Assembly: GCF_001949145.1 (NCBI RefSeq)
Contig: NW_019091374.1
Location: forward strand, 2,034,663 to 2,070,288
Direction: 5' to 3'
Length of the DNA stretch: 35,626 bases
Source of the DNA: Acanthaster planci
Taxonomy: Eukaryota > Echinodermata > Asteroidea > Valvatida > Acanthasteridae
Shown: positions 21,800 to 33,300 of the stretch, in pieces
How the letters are laid out: each line of letters opens with the position of its first letter
Numbering within the stretch: the first letter of the stretch is position 1
The notes under the pieces: model-generated
The model's database searches: none
What the model was told of the DNA's origin: nothing
Seen by the model: the letters and a program-made list of their open reading frames with translations, nothing else
Position numbers and translations under genes: made by a program

Positions 21800-24149
21800 A
21801 AACAGAACGGACGTCTCAACTTGTTCAATGATACTCAAGGTAAAACTAAAATGATCATCAACGATATCAAAAAATAAATTGTAAAATAAAAAACACTCCT
21901 GAATCCCAAGTAAGAACGATGTCAAACCGTTCAGGTAGATTTCCTTTACTCCTGTGTAATAACAGCTAAAATGAACCAATCAAATCAACAATTCAAATGT
22001 GAAACAACTGGCTGACAGCCACATAGCTACAAAAGGCATTTTGAAGTCCTCTTTATTTCCAAAAACAACTTGTATAGTTACAAAAATATTGCGTAGTGTC
22101 ACACCCCTAGAGTTGTCCTTCCCTTAGGGACAGACCTTTGGTAGCTTAGACACAAATATATACACACTTGCTACTGGAAATTTATTTTGAGTGCACAATA
22201 TTTACATTCATTTATAAAAGAACACAAAATAAGGATAATTTCTTATTTTGACATTTTTGATTACAATACAAATGAGGTGATGAGCGCCTCTATGTCCCGC
22301 CACCATGATGCTTCTGTTTCTTCAAGTTGCGTTGTAGTCGGCTTCTGTGGCCTGTGGCTGACTCGGCAAGTTTCTGCGTCCTGCCGCCGCGGTCCAATCC
22401 TTTTGTCACCACCGGTCAACCGACTCCCTATTCCTCTTAACGTAAAACCCTGAAAATTACAACCATATTCCCATGTTTCTGGTTTTTCTGGCCAAGTTAC
22501 ATTTAACGCAAATATTCATTAATAAACTTGAAGTGTTATGAACTGTGTCAACTTCCAAGATAACGATAAATTGTTTCAGTGCTGCAACAAGCTCAACTCA
22601 AATTACTTAGACCAATTAGGATTTTATGCAATATCTCGGCGAATCTCATTTTCACTGCCTCAATATCTGGTTTCCAAAGGAACAAATGTCTAAAATAAAT
22701 ATCCAATATATCATATTTATACATAGCTAACTTACAGGAACTGGGCGTTTCCTGGCTTTCCGCTTCTCAGAACAGTCTGAACGTACATGTAATTTATTCT
22801 ACTTCCATAATTAGAAGTCACTCAAGACTAACTCATTGACTCACGACTACAAGTAATTCAGGCTGGCTGCTGCCCTCTCCTCGGAATCCAGGAACGAACT
22901 GATCACATCAACCCATATCTTTTCTGTTTAAACCCGAAGGAAAAATTCCAGCACTGCCACGCCTCATTCCAAAGAACTCAGAATGTTTTGCGTGCTGCCC
23001 TTCATAAATATTCATTATTCAAATCAATGAATGAGTGGCTACATCTCCCAATAACAACTCAACTGGCACTCAGCCATGATTCTAGTAAGCTTGACTGACT
23101 TCAGGAATGTTTGGGGGTGGCGGCTCAGGAAAATAAAATCTTGGTTTCACCACTAAATACCACGTTTATCTTTTCAACTCTTAGGGCCAAGATTATACGA
23201 TATTATTAATTTAAGAGTAATTCCGATTTAATATCACTATGTGACACATAGGAAATAAGAACTTTAATTAAATTTATCGAATTACTAAGACCGTTGCTCC
23301 CTGTTTCAAACTTTGATTTTTTAACGACCTAGAACTCAGTTCCATTTTGGGCGAGGCCCTTCCCAGACACAGACCTGGAACAACGACAAGAAATTACCCT
23401 GGCCACATGAACTAGGAGTATGCAAATCAAGAGCGGAAAAATGGCTGAAACAGATGGACCCCAAAATATAGGCAAAAACATCCGCATGGCGCGCAAAAAT
23501 GACAATTTATTCCGAAATAGAGGTATCTCTATTTCTCGATTGCATGGAACTAGAGAAATAATGGTACAGCCCAAAGTTTAGAACCAGGTCAAATGGTATA
23601 AAGAGCAGTCCTGTACATCAACGTTCTGTCCAACTAAAATAAAACATGAGGCATAAAAGGCACAAAAAAATAAATCATACAATTTTACTTTTTGTCACAA
23701 TACTAATAGATATTTTGATCAACAGATGGGCATGATTATACAGTGATAATATAATCAGATTTTTTCCTAAATCTGACAATATATCGTCTTACCCATCATC
23801 AATTTTCACAACAAAGCAGGGAGTGCAAAGGAAATAGTAGACCATCTTAGTTTTTCTTCATTATTTCATTAAACGGAATATCAACTCAACGCTGATTATC
23901 AACGATGCTCATTTCACACCACTAGACTAGTGAAGAAACTACTCATCTACGGCTAGAACTGAATACGTTAAAACCTTCAGTTAAGCAGATTCAAAATTAT
24001 ATACCTTCAAGATGGTGTATAATATGCTAATAGACTGAGCGAAATGGAGCCCATCTTAGTACGCAAAACTGCCCGCCAGAAGATTACATTACAAGGAGAA
24101 ACTCTCTTTTGATTATTCCCTAAATTTGTTGTTGTTGTGTTTTTTCTTT
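21800..24149. other. 3' flank of the CUB/LDLa gene
   Basis: No coding sequence is recognised. The part next to 24150 is the 3' untranslated region of the minus-strand gene. A candidate polyadenylation signal is at 23506-23511; other AATAAA matches on that strand are at about 22790 and 22175. Confidence 0.45.
23506..23511 (-). terminator. Candidate polyadenylation signal (AATAAA)
   Basis: The minus strand reads AATAAA about 640 bases after the stop codon of the CUB/LDLa gene, with T/GT-rich sequence (atgtttttgcc) about 30 bases further on. Other AATAAA matches further downstream are possible alternatives. Confidence 0.35.
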
Positions 24150-24313
24150 TCATTCTTTGTCTTCGTCATCGTCGTCGGGTTTATCTTTGTCATCTTGGCA
24201 GTCGCTCTCGTCACGCCCATTGTAGCAGTCTCTTTCCTGGTCGCAAACTAGACTGGTCTCGACGCACTGGAAGAATCCACAGTCAAATTCGTGCGGCGAA
24301 CAAGTCACATTTG
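24150..24313 (-). CDS. Last exon: LDLa6 domain and acidic C-terminal tail
   Basis: Starts after acceptor ctttttgcctttcag in phase 1 and ends at TGA (24152-24150). The LDLa part reads [16 protein letters not shown], then [22 protein letters not shown], with six cysteines. It continues without a splice site into [15 protein letters not shown] and stops. The tail is almost entirely Asp, Glu and Lys. No membrane helix or GPI-type hydrophobic end is present. Confidence 0.9.
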
Positions 24314-27300
24314 CTGAAAGGCAAAAAGAACCAGGCCAGTACAATGAGCGTGCACACTTCCAATCGAGGACAAGGTGAAGAAGAGGTAAAATTCAACTCC
24401 ATCTCATTTCAAATTAACGCAATTCACTTGGAATACAAACGTCATGTTAGAAATCGTGTACATTCTTGAAAGACGACTGATTAAAGTGTAACACTGGAAA
24501 CGGTGAGGAAAATCTGGTTCAACTTGTGCTCAGTAATACAGTAGAATCCACAAAAATCGCTTTGCGAAATGATCATACAATTCCCACGAGTTGGATATGA
24601 TGGCTCGTATGCTTGTTGATCAAGACATGTTTAAAACAGAAATGGCTTTGAATGGCTCCTGCTGCTTTTACTGCCCTTGATGCACTGTATAAGGGCAAAC
24701 ACCAAAGTCATGCCAACAGAATATCTCACTCGCACACGAGCTGGTGACAAGATACCTGACCACGAAACACTTTTTGCCATTCAGATTCCTTGGTCGGTAA
24801 GTTAAGCCTGGTTTCCACAACGAGGTAAAGAGACGCAGGGAGCATCGCCGATCGGTTTCAGAGGATACACAACCATTTGGAAACACTTGACTGTGACCAA
24901 CGCAAACGTCCACGCAGACAATTGGGCAAATTGGGTCAGGTTCAACTTTGCCAACATTACTGTCTGCGTTGAGTCTCGGACACATACCCTGGCATGACGG
25001 ACGTACAACGATTTACCGGTCCCTCTCCCTTAGTACTGCTCATTTTGCCCATTTTCTCCTAATACATAACGTATGCAGCCCAAATCGTCCACGAAGTAGC
25101 CGACCATAAACAAAGTTCAAATACAACAATTTGGCTTTAGCAGGCGTCACTGTCACCTAAAAAGGACATTAATGTTCCGAGTTTTGGACGCTATTTTGTT
25201 TACTTTTTGGTGGATTGACGTCACACAGTGTCACTTGTGTGACTAACGTCTTTCAAGCCGTCAGCGTTCGTTACGACCACATGGAAACATTTGGACTCTA
25301 CTGTTGATCTTTGATACTTAAAGGGGACTTACCTGATAGCTGTACACTGTGTGCAATCAAAGAAAAACCACTGGTGGAGACATTGCCGTCAGATGTAAAA
25401 TTAAGCGACATTGCCTTGCCCACGGACAGCACGTCTGGTGGCTCCACTCCGCTCCATTCTACCAACAAGTCCTCGTCCTGGGAAGGGTCGATACCATCCC
25501 AGGCCCTGAAAAAGTCCGCCTCTTCCTGGGTGTTGAAAGTGTCGAAGGTGAGGAGAATTTTCCAGTCCTCTTCTGTCCAGATAGTCCAGGTCGCCATGAT
25601 GTTATTTGGGTAGTTTGCCGGGTAAAGAGGCGAGAATATCCGATCCTTGCCGTTGGCAGGGACAAACACATTACGGTGTCCATCTGTGATTAAAGATTTG
25701 GGGGTTCAGGTGAGAATAAAATAATCCAACTGGGGAGTCCGTGTTTTTTCTTTTTTAAAAAAAAATCCCAAAATCTATGCTGAAAGAATCCGCTTAGCAG
25801 TGAAGGGAGTCAGCGTCTTCCATCTTGCCATGTATGTTATACATACAATGAATAGGTGAATCAAGTTAATACGAATTTTGAGAATGCAAACAGGTAGTTG
25901 ATTTAAATAATATAGCACGCCCAAAGAATGCAGAGTTACAGGTGAAGCGGCATCCACATCGAAACTGAAATGAAAGTAAATGTTCCAACGACTCTCCTCT
26001 GTAATACTGCCGGCCTTTTGTAAAGGCGGCCACCGTTTACACGGTCCACTAATTGGATTACCAAACCCTTACTCCACCGAAATCGATGCCAAGATTAACA
26101 GTAATTCTTACCACAGTTCAGTTCATCGGCACCATCCAGGCAGTCGGGAACTAAGTCACAAGCCCAGAAACCATCGATACAGACGGACTTGCCACAGTCA
26201 AATTCATCAACTTGGCAATTTAGAACATCTGCAATAACAAAAAACCTTCGATTTGAGAACTTGAAATTTCCCAGTAGTGCAATTCCTATTCATTTGTAAG
26301 TCTTGGGCCACTTCAGTAGAAAAGGTCTCACTAGCAATATGATTAACCCTAACCATTCTGAATCCAACATGTTTTTCATAATTTCAATGGTCCCGAGGGG
26401 GTGCAGAGTTAACCATCTCCAGACAAATTTTACTGCAGAAAGTTGAAAAAATACTTGCTGCAGTTTTCTTACACAAGGCCTATTATTTATAAATCCCTAG
26501 GATAGTTTTTTATATTTTTCTTTTAATATTCCTTTTGGTGGAAACGCATCACGTGACCGTGTTTTAACATTTGATACTGCCTTTTGCAATGTGATAATGC
26601 CCGCGCTTGCACCTGGATATGAGACAGTTTAATAGATTCCGATTGGTCAAGAGTTCGTGAGCAGGCGGCGTGTGGAACTCGCCACGCGCGCCCCAAGTCC
26701 ACATAAGGAGATTCTTCTGGATTACTTGCACAAGCAATACCATCAAATGGACGGGGATTGTTCGGGGAAATGAAAGTATTATTCTTGAACAAAATTAAAG
26801 GAAATTTATTGTTGATTTCCTTTGACTCTCTGTCTAAAATGGAATTTATGAATGGGAATAAATACATACTTGCGACTCGGGCATTTAATAGTTGCGTCCA
26901 TTCTGGTGAGCCAGTCTTATATGCACGTTTGATTGAGACCAGCCAAGAACACATTTATTCCCTTGTTTAATTAAATTTCTATAAATCTTTCTCAGGAGTA
27001 TTTCTAAATTAGACAAAGGGCTTCCCTGAAGTTAGGCTTACTGGATAATCATTCTTGCAAAGCAGCGCAAAACATTTTTGGATAGTTCCACAGAATAGCT
27101 TCATAAAAAGAGTCACAAAATATTTCTTTAATTATACCTGACGATGCAACACTGGTCACATGTATCACAAAGCCATCCTGACTGCTGAAGGGGCTCGTGG
27201 AAAATGTGATCCACACCACGGTTCCATTTGAAAGCAAAACCGGCGGGGTCTTGGAACCACTCCACGAAAAGAAACGGGTCGATGCGAGTGTCGAGTCGGC

Positions 27301-30300
27301 ACCATCCCCAACACTGACCACATCGTAACTGTACTCTGTGCTGAAATTTGCGAACTCCGCTCGCAATTTTCTGTTTTCTGATGTGTGGACTACCCAAACA
27401 GCAAAGGCATTGTTGGGGTAACCGTTTGGAAAGTTAGGGGAGGTAATTTCCTTCGTTTCGTTCGAATCAACGAAAATGTTCTCTGGGACTGAAGTAAAAA
27501 ACATATAAAGAGATTTCTACATCAAATATGATTTCATCAATTTAAAATTAGAATAGTAACTGAGCTTTAATTACAAAGTTGGGATGGCAGAAAGGCATTG
27601 TTGTCTTTTAAAGTGTAGCTGCAATGAATTTTTCTGCATCTTTGTACTTTTCTTCAATGCAGGAAAACTCATCCACACTCCTATTTGGTTAAATGCACTG
27701 AAAAATGCACACATTTAAACAATCAAAATTATCCATTATTTCTTGGACAATTCGGGGCGCTGTTGCTGTGAGGTCATCTAAGGAAAACATGGCTCAGGGC
27801 ATAGGTATTTGTGTTGTATTGTAAAAGTATTTGTGAACCCACAATTTACTAACTGAAAACTTTTTGAAAGAAGGGTTGAATGTTTCTTATTGCTATGCAC
27901 ATCAACAACAACGATTCAGCTAAGAAGAGAAAACTTAGTGCAGGAAAACCTACAAAAACGCAAGACTTTTTTGCATACAAACCAATGTAACATTCAGGCT
28001 TCTTCCTGAGATGACATCACAGTTTTCCTCATGAATATGGAAATACTCAGCATAAAACCCCAAAAGGCGTTAAATTACCCTGTCAAATAGTGAAACCATC
28101 AAGTTCAAAATAAATTTTACCGAGGCACAAAGGTGCATTTTACAGGTCTGTAGTCAAAATCATTGATTGCAGCTACCCTTTAAAACATAAACCGTGCATA
28201 AAAGTACTAAAACGGTATGTCGGTACTTCGAGTTTGTCATTTTCAAAGGGCTCTCACAATCAGACTTATATGCATGTTTGCCAATTATATAACTGCACAA
28301 AATCAGGAAAAAGAAACGTATCTTTGCTACCCAAGAAAGGGCCATGTACGTTTCTCCATACTACATTATAATATGAAATGGACCAATTAATTATCGGTTA
28401 CCTGTTTCGCAAAGTGTTCCAGCAAAATCCTCTGGACATTCACAGAAGAAATTAAAGCCCGTCAATGCATGGCAGGTCCCGTTGTTTTGACAGGGGCCAC
28501 CAATGCAACCTATGCGAAACAAATTTTTTGAAGTGAATAGACCACGTTGAAAATAGGGTAAGATGACCGCCTGTTGGCTGAACACCGGCTGTTTACTTAC
28601 ACTTTTTCAGGCTTTTCAACCACGAATTTCTTCAAAGAGTAGGCTGAAGGCCGGGGGCAATCCAGAAAATTAGTCTTGCAGGCAAGGTGGGGAGTCTTCA
28701 GTTTTGTCTGAATATTCTGAATATCTGAATATTGTCTCAAGTATAATGTCTGAAAACCCAGTCCACTTTTTTTTAGGCTTCACTGGGATTTGAAAGGGGG
28801 TTTTCTCTTCCGTCTCGGAAGCGGAGTCTACGGTGCATGTAACCCCACTGATCACTTTTAAACCACACGCCTTAATATTGTTTACCCACCGCAATTTACT
28901 TCATCGGTGCCGTCAAGGCAATGGGTCACTCCGTCACAAAATGACCGACGTGGTTCTATGCAGACTGAGTGTCCACAGTCATGAGTCATCGGGGGACAGG
29001 TCAGCTCACCTGCGAAGAGGAAAATGTCAAAGAAGAAAGTGAGCTCAATACTTCATTCAGCAGTATGAGAAAAAAGGTATGGCCTAGGTTTTTGTGTCAG
29101 AAAAGATTAGAAGGGCCGAAGACGAAGCCAATGAAAAGCAGTTGGAAAAAGTAGGGCATTGAATGTTGCTTACTGGTATCCGGCACACTGGTAACCGTGA
29201 TGGACCACCCACGTTGAATGAAGCCTCCGTCGGTTTCAAACTTCAACCACATTTCATTGCTGCTTGACAATAAGGTAGGTGGTACATAGGCACCAGACCA
29301 ACTGAGAAACATGCCTGTGTAGTTTTCACTGACGACCCCGTCTCCTACACGGAACAAATCAACCTCTGCTTCGGTGCTGAAAGCCGAGAACGTGATGGAG
29401 ATCTTCTTGTCAGGGTCCGTCCGAAGGAACCACGTGAAGTCAATGTTGTTGGGGTAGTACCCCGGAAACAAAGGTGAAGTTATCACCTCGGATTCCCCAG
29501 TCACGTACACGTCGAACTGTCCATCTGCAAAAGCAGACAAACAAGATGTGTTTACGAACACGTGGCAGCTCTTGTAACAGCTCAATATTTACACCGAACT
29601 TCCTCTATATACATCGGATTTCAAATCTTCCTATATTAATGCTGGTTTGCTATTGTTTTAAAAGTTTATCCTTCATTAGATGCAAGACTTCGACCCCATT
29701 AAATGTTGTCTTCAGGACAGTTTTTTGGGCATTTCTTAAAATTTGCTTGGAAAAGAATTTATATTTTTGGACAAGTTGGGGAAGTATGCAACATGACGTG
29801 AAAACAGCTTCAATTTTAATACACGGAAGTTTGGTTTAGTAAAAAGGAACAACTTTTGAGCTTATACCGCAATTCGACTCGTCTCTCCCGTCCACGCAGT
29901 CCCGTTGAACGTTACAAGGAGTACCGCACACAGAATGTCCGCAGTCAGTTGTACCCGGAGGGCAGACTAGTGATTCTGCATCAGTAACCAAGGCAACGTG
30001 GGTGTGGTCAGTATTTGGCTGCGGATCCTCAAGCACAAGATTTAGATTTCTCCTAGCCGTTGGATATTGCTCATCGTGGTACCCAACCACAAAATAATTA
30101 TGTATACCGCACAGACAAAGTGTAAATGTATTCCAGTTTGTCAGGGTACCAGACACAAATGATTCATTTTAACTAAAAATGTTCATTTTGGGCCTAAGTC
30201 GACTGAAACAACCTTTGAATTCTTGATGCCATCAGACTGGGACATAAAGCAATATTTCGGTCCAGTTCATCACATCAGCGAGCACCCAGAAATTTCAAAA

Positions 30301-33300
30301 TAATGCAAGAGAAGAATTTCTCTCGTTTCATTCAAGAACTGGTCAAATAGCACTAGTTGCCAATATATTCCTTGTATGATTAAAAGTATTTTCTTGTTGA
30401 CCTACAATAAAAAAAATTGCAGTGTAATCTTTAAAAGTCTGTGATGACAGATTACAAAAAACTCACCATTGGACGGCACACTGACGGCAGATAACGACCA
30501 GCCCCTTTTTGTCGTCGCTGAATTTGTGACAAATTTAAGCCACATCACCTGGTGACTGGATAACAGCTGAGGTGGCGTCTTGCCTCCGCTCCAGGCAAAG
30601 AAGACGGTATCTTCGTCCCCGCTGTCGCCACCGTCCCCTGCTGTCAGGAAATCGGCTGCGGCTTCCGTGACAAAGCTTTGAAAGGAGATGAGAATCCTCC
30701 GTTCTTCTGTCGTCTGGATGACCCAAGAGAGGTCCAGATTGTCTGGATAGTCGTTTGGATAAGCAGGCGAGGCTAGACGGACTGTTTCATTTTCATCAAC
30801 GAATATAGAATTCCCACCTGCGATAAATGATCAAGTTTGTTGGGAACAGATTTAATTAAACAAAATTTCAATTCCGTAAGTCAATGCTGTGCTCCATCAC
30901 GAAACAAACATAATTAAGCACCAAGACCACACTGACAATTACTTTCGAATACTGACGGTATACTTCAACTACACTTGAACACCGCCCCCTTGATACATGG
31001 ATGTGTATAGGCCTGCAAAATATAAGCCCAGGATTCTAGACAAAAAATGAGGCTGTGTCCCCGCTGTTTCATTTTTCAGGTCTAATTCTTGCCCAACGAC
31101 CAAACTCAAAGTGACGAAAAAGCACGCAGAGGTGTTTGGCCCTTCAAATGAGGCATTAAGGTGTCATCTTTTTCAGATGCAAAAGGCAAAGGCAAAATGT
31201 GCGAAAGATAATTGGCGGTTTATTAAGACTTACCGCAACCGTCCTCATCGGACTCATTCAGGCAGTCTGCCTGGTAGTCACACTGCCAGGTGCTGTCGAT
31301 GCAGACCGACTGTCCACAGTCAAACTCGTCGGCAGAACAGTTCAAAGTCACTGGAAAGGAACCAAGGACAACAAAGTAATTATTTAGTCTACTTCAAAGA
31401 TGGATGTAAATTGATTTTGGATTTTTGTTCTGCCCGACATGGAGCAGGGAAAAAATCCAAAATTAATTTACATCTCCCCGGCGCAAATCCATCTCTGAAA
31501 TAGTTGTTCGCGGTACCCCGTGCTACATCTGATTTGAACCAGCCAGCCTACACCGGCAAGCTCGGTGGTCGAGTGGTTAACACGTCTGCACTAGTAAGCA
31601 AGGAGTCGTGGGTTCGAGTCCCACCCGAGTATGCTTGTGGTTTTTTTCACAAGCCTTTCGGGGGCATAATCAAAGTATAAAGTGTTAAAATATACGTCGG
31701 GCAGGGCAAAACTCAAAAATAAATTATTTAGTCCGCATAAAAGAAATCTGCCTCAGATGAAAAGCAATAAATATACACAGGTCTTCAAAGTACAACTTGA
31801 AGGACTGAGGGATAAGTTAAAAACGAACTAAATGAAACTTTTGCATTTACAAAAGAGTCCAGATTATAATATTGTTTACATTCATGTATGAGTTGCCGAC
31901 CCCTTTTCTGACCGATTTATGCTCTGCGAATTATGTGATGTGAAGACAAAAAGCCGAACACACTTTCAATTTGACCTCGAATTCCTCTTGTTACCCTTAT
32001 ATTTTGAAGTGGCCTTTAAAAATGAAAGTGCAAGTTTGCATATTGTGTTTGCTCACCGTTCGACGAAACGCTGCTGGCTGTCACAGAAAAACCGCTTTGA
32101 GTGACCAGCTGGTCTGATGTAAATCTGAGCACAACTGTTTTTCCGTTTGAAAGTAAAGCTGGTGCCCTCTTTCTTCCACTCCAAACAAAAAACTCGGTAC
32201 TGTTTCCATCTTCGCCGCCTCCATCTGAGACCCTCACAAAGTCGAAAGACACCTCTGTGTCAAAACTCGAAAAGTTAAGGAGAATCCGATGGCCTTCTAC
32301 TGTTTCGATGGTCCAGGTTACGTCAATGCTTGTCGGGTAGTTGTCTGAGTAGTTCGGTGATTGTATTTGAGTTTCTTCCCCTGCGTCGAGGAAAACAGCC
32401 AGCCTCTCTGGGACTAAAGGTGGGGATTGAAGCATAGTGAGAAAAATGTAACGTCCGACACAAAAAATGAACATTCCTTGGTAAGGATTTCTTGATCGGA
32501 ATTGGATCTTCGCCAAATGTGTATTCTTGGCAGTTTTCTGGTCCTTTTGAATTGGGTGTTCCTCTTCAAGAAAGCAACTTCCAGTGTAAAGATGAACAAT
32601 TCCATCTGCTACTTCTTCTTTTTAATTTGATCTGCACTAAGATGAATATTTTGGCCTTTTTTGCCTTGGGTCTTTCCTTTGATTTTCTTGGTTGCTGTTA
32701 GAAGTTCACCTGGTGTTTACGATGTGAGTTACGTTAGAAGAAGGATGAAGAACTGAATTTGAGAAGTCAAGAATTCTCAACTGTTTTCTCGATCTTAGTG
32801 CCTGGAGTATTTTTTTCCAATTATGCAATTTCTGGAAGTCCTAAAAATCAATGTCCCGCCGACACCGAAGCTTAGCTAAAATTACTGAAAAGGTACTGTT
32901 GCAACATGCATTGTGGAAAAATGCAAGAGTTAATGCAGTCGTTGAACAAAAGTTATTCATGGCGTCATATCAGTAAAGGCGCCTTTCCATTTGCCCGTCA
33001 ACACTTGCGCCAAGCGCTGCGTTTCGGCCGAACGCAACACACGCGTGTCGATTTCTGTGTTCGTGAAAGTGTAACGCGTGAACGCATCGTGTACGCAACG
33101 CACCCCAAAAAGTATATATATGGAAAGGCACCTTTACTCGTGGGAAAAGATACATCCCTGGCTACAAATTAATTTCACTTTACAAAAAACATTGGGTTGA
33201 TCGAGAAAATAAGTTTACCTATCTCGCACATCTGCCCGTATAAATCACTTGGGCACGCACACTGAAAACCGTAGAAGGACACAGGTTGGCAAGTTCCATT

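Larger units (their letters stand above)
25684..28401 (-). other. Introns between CUB6 and EGF3
   Basis: Introns 25684-26111, 26229-27137 and 27489-28401 surround the LDLa5 and CUB5 exons. I see no additional domain exon. A GC-richer stretch around 26,585-26,720 has no recognisable content. Confidence 0.6.
28510..30466 (-). other. Introns between EGF3 and CUB3
   Basis: Introns 28510-28889, 29010-29173, 29525-29867 and 29976-30466 flank the LDLa4, CUB4 and LDLa3 exons. Nothing beyond splice signals is seen. Confidence 0.6.

Noticed and set aside
21614-21979. Open frames on both strands over the palindrome
   Set aside because: Both are explained by the inverted repeat 21622-21799.
4909-24313. 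Reading the CUB/LDLa gene through into the membrane/SEA exon as one gene
   Set aside because: The last LDLa exon has its own stop with no donor, and a phase-1 join into the membrane exon hits a stop at once.
24668-25008. Cysteine-containing minus-strand frames considered as an extra domain exon
   Set aside because: They do not match a known module, the phase-1 frame has an early stop, and the region looks like a decayed inverted-repeat element.
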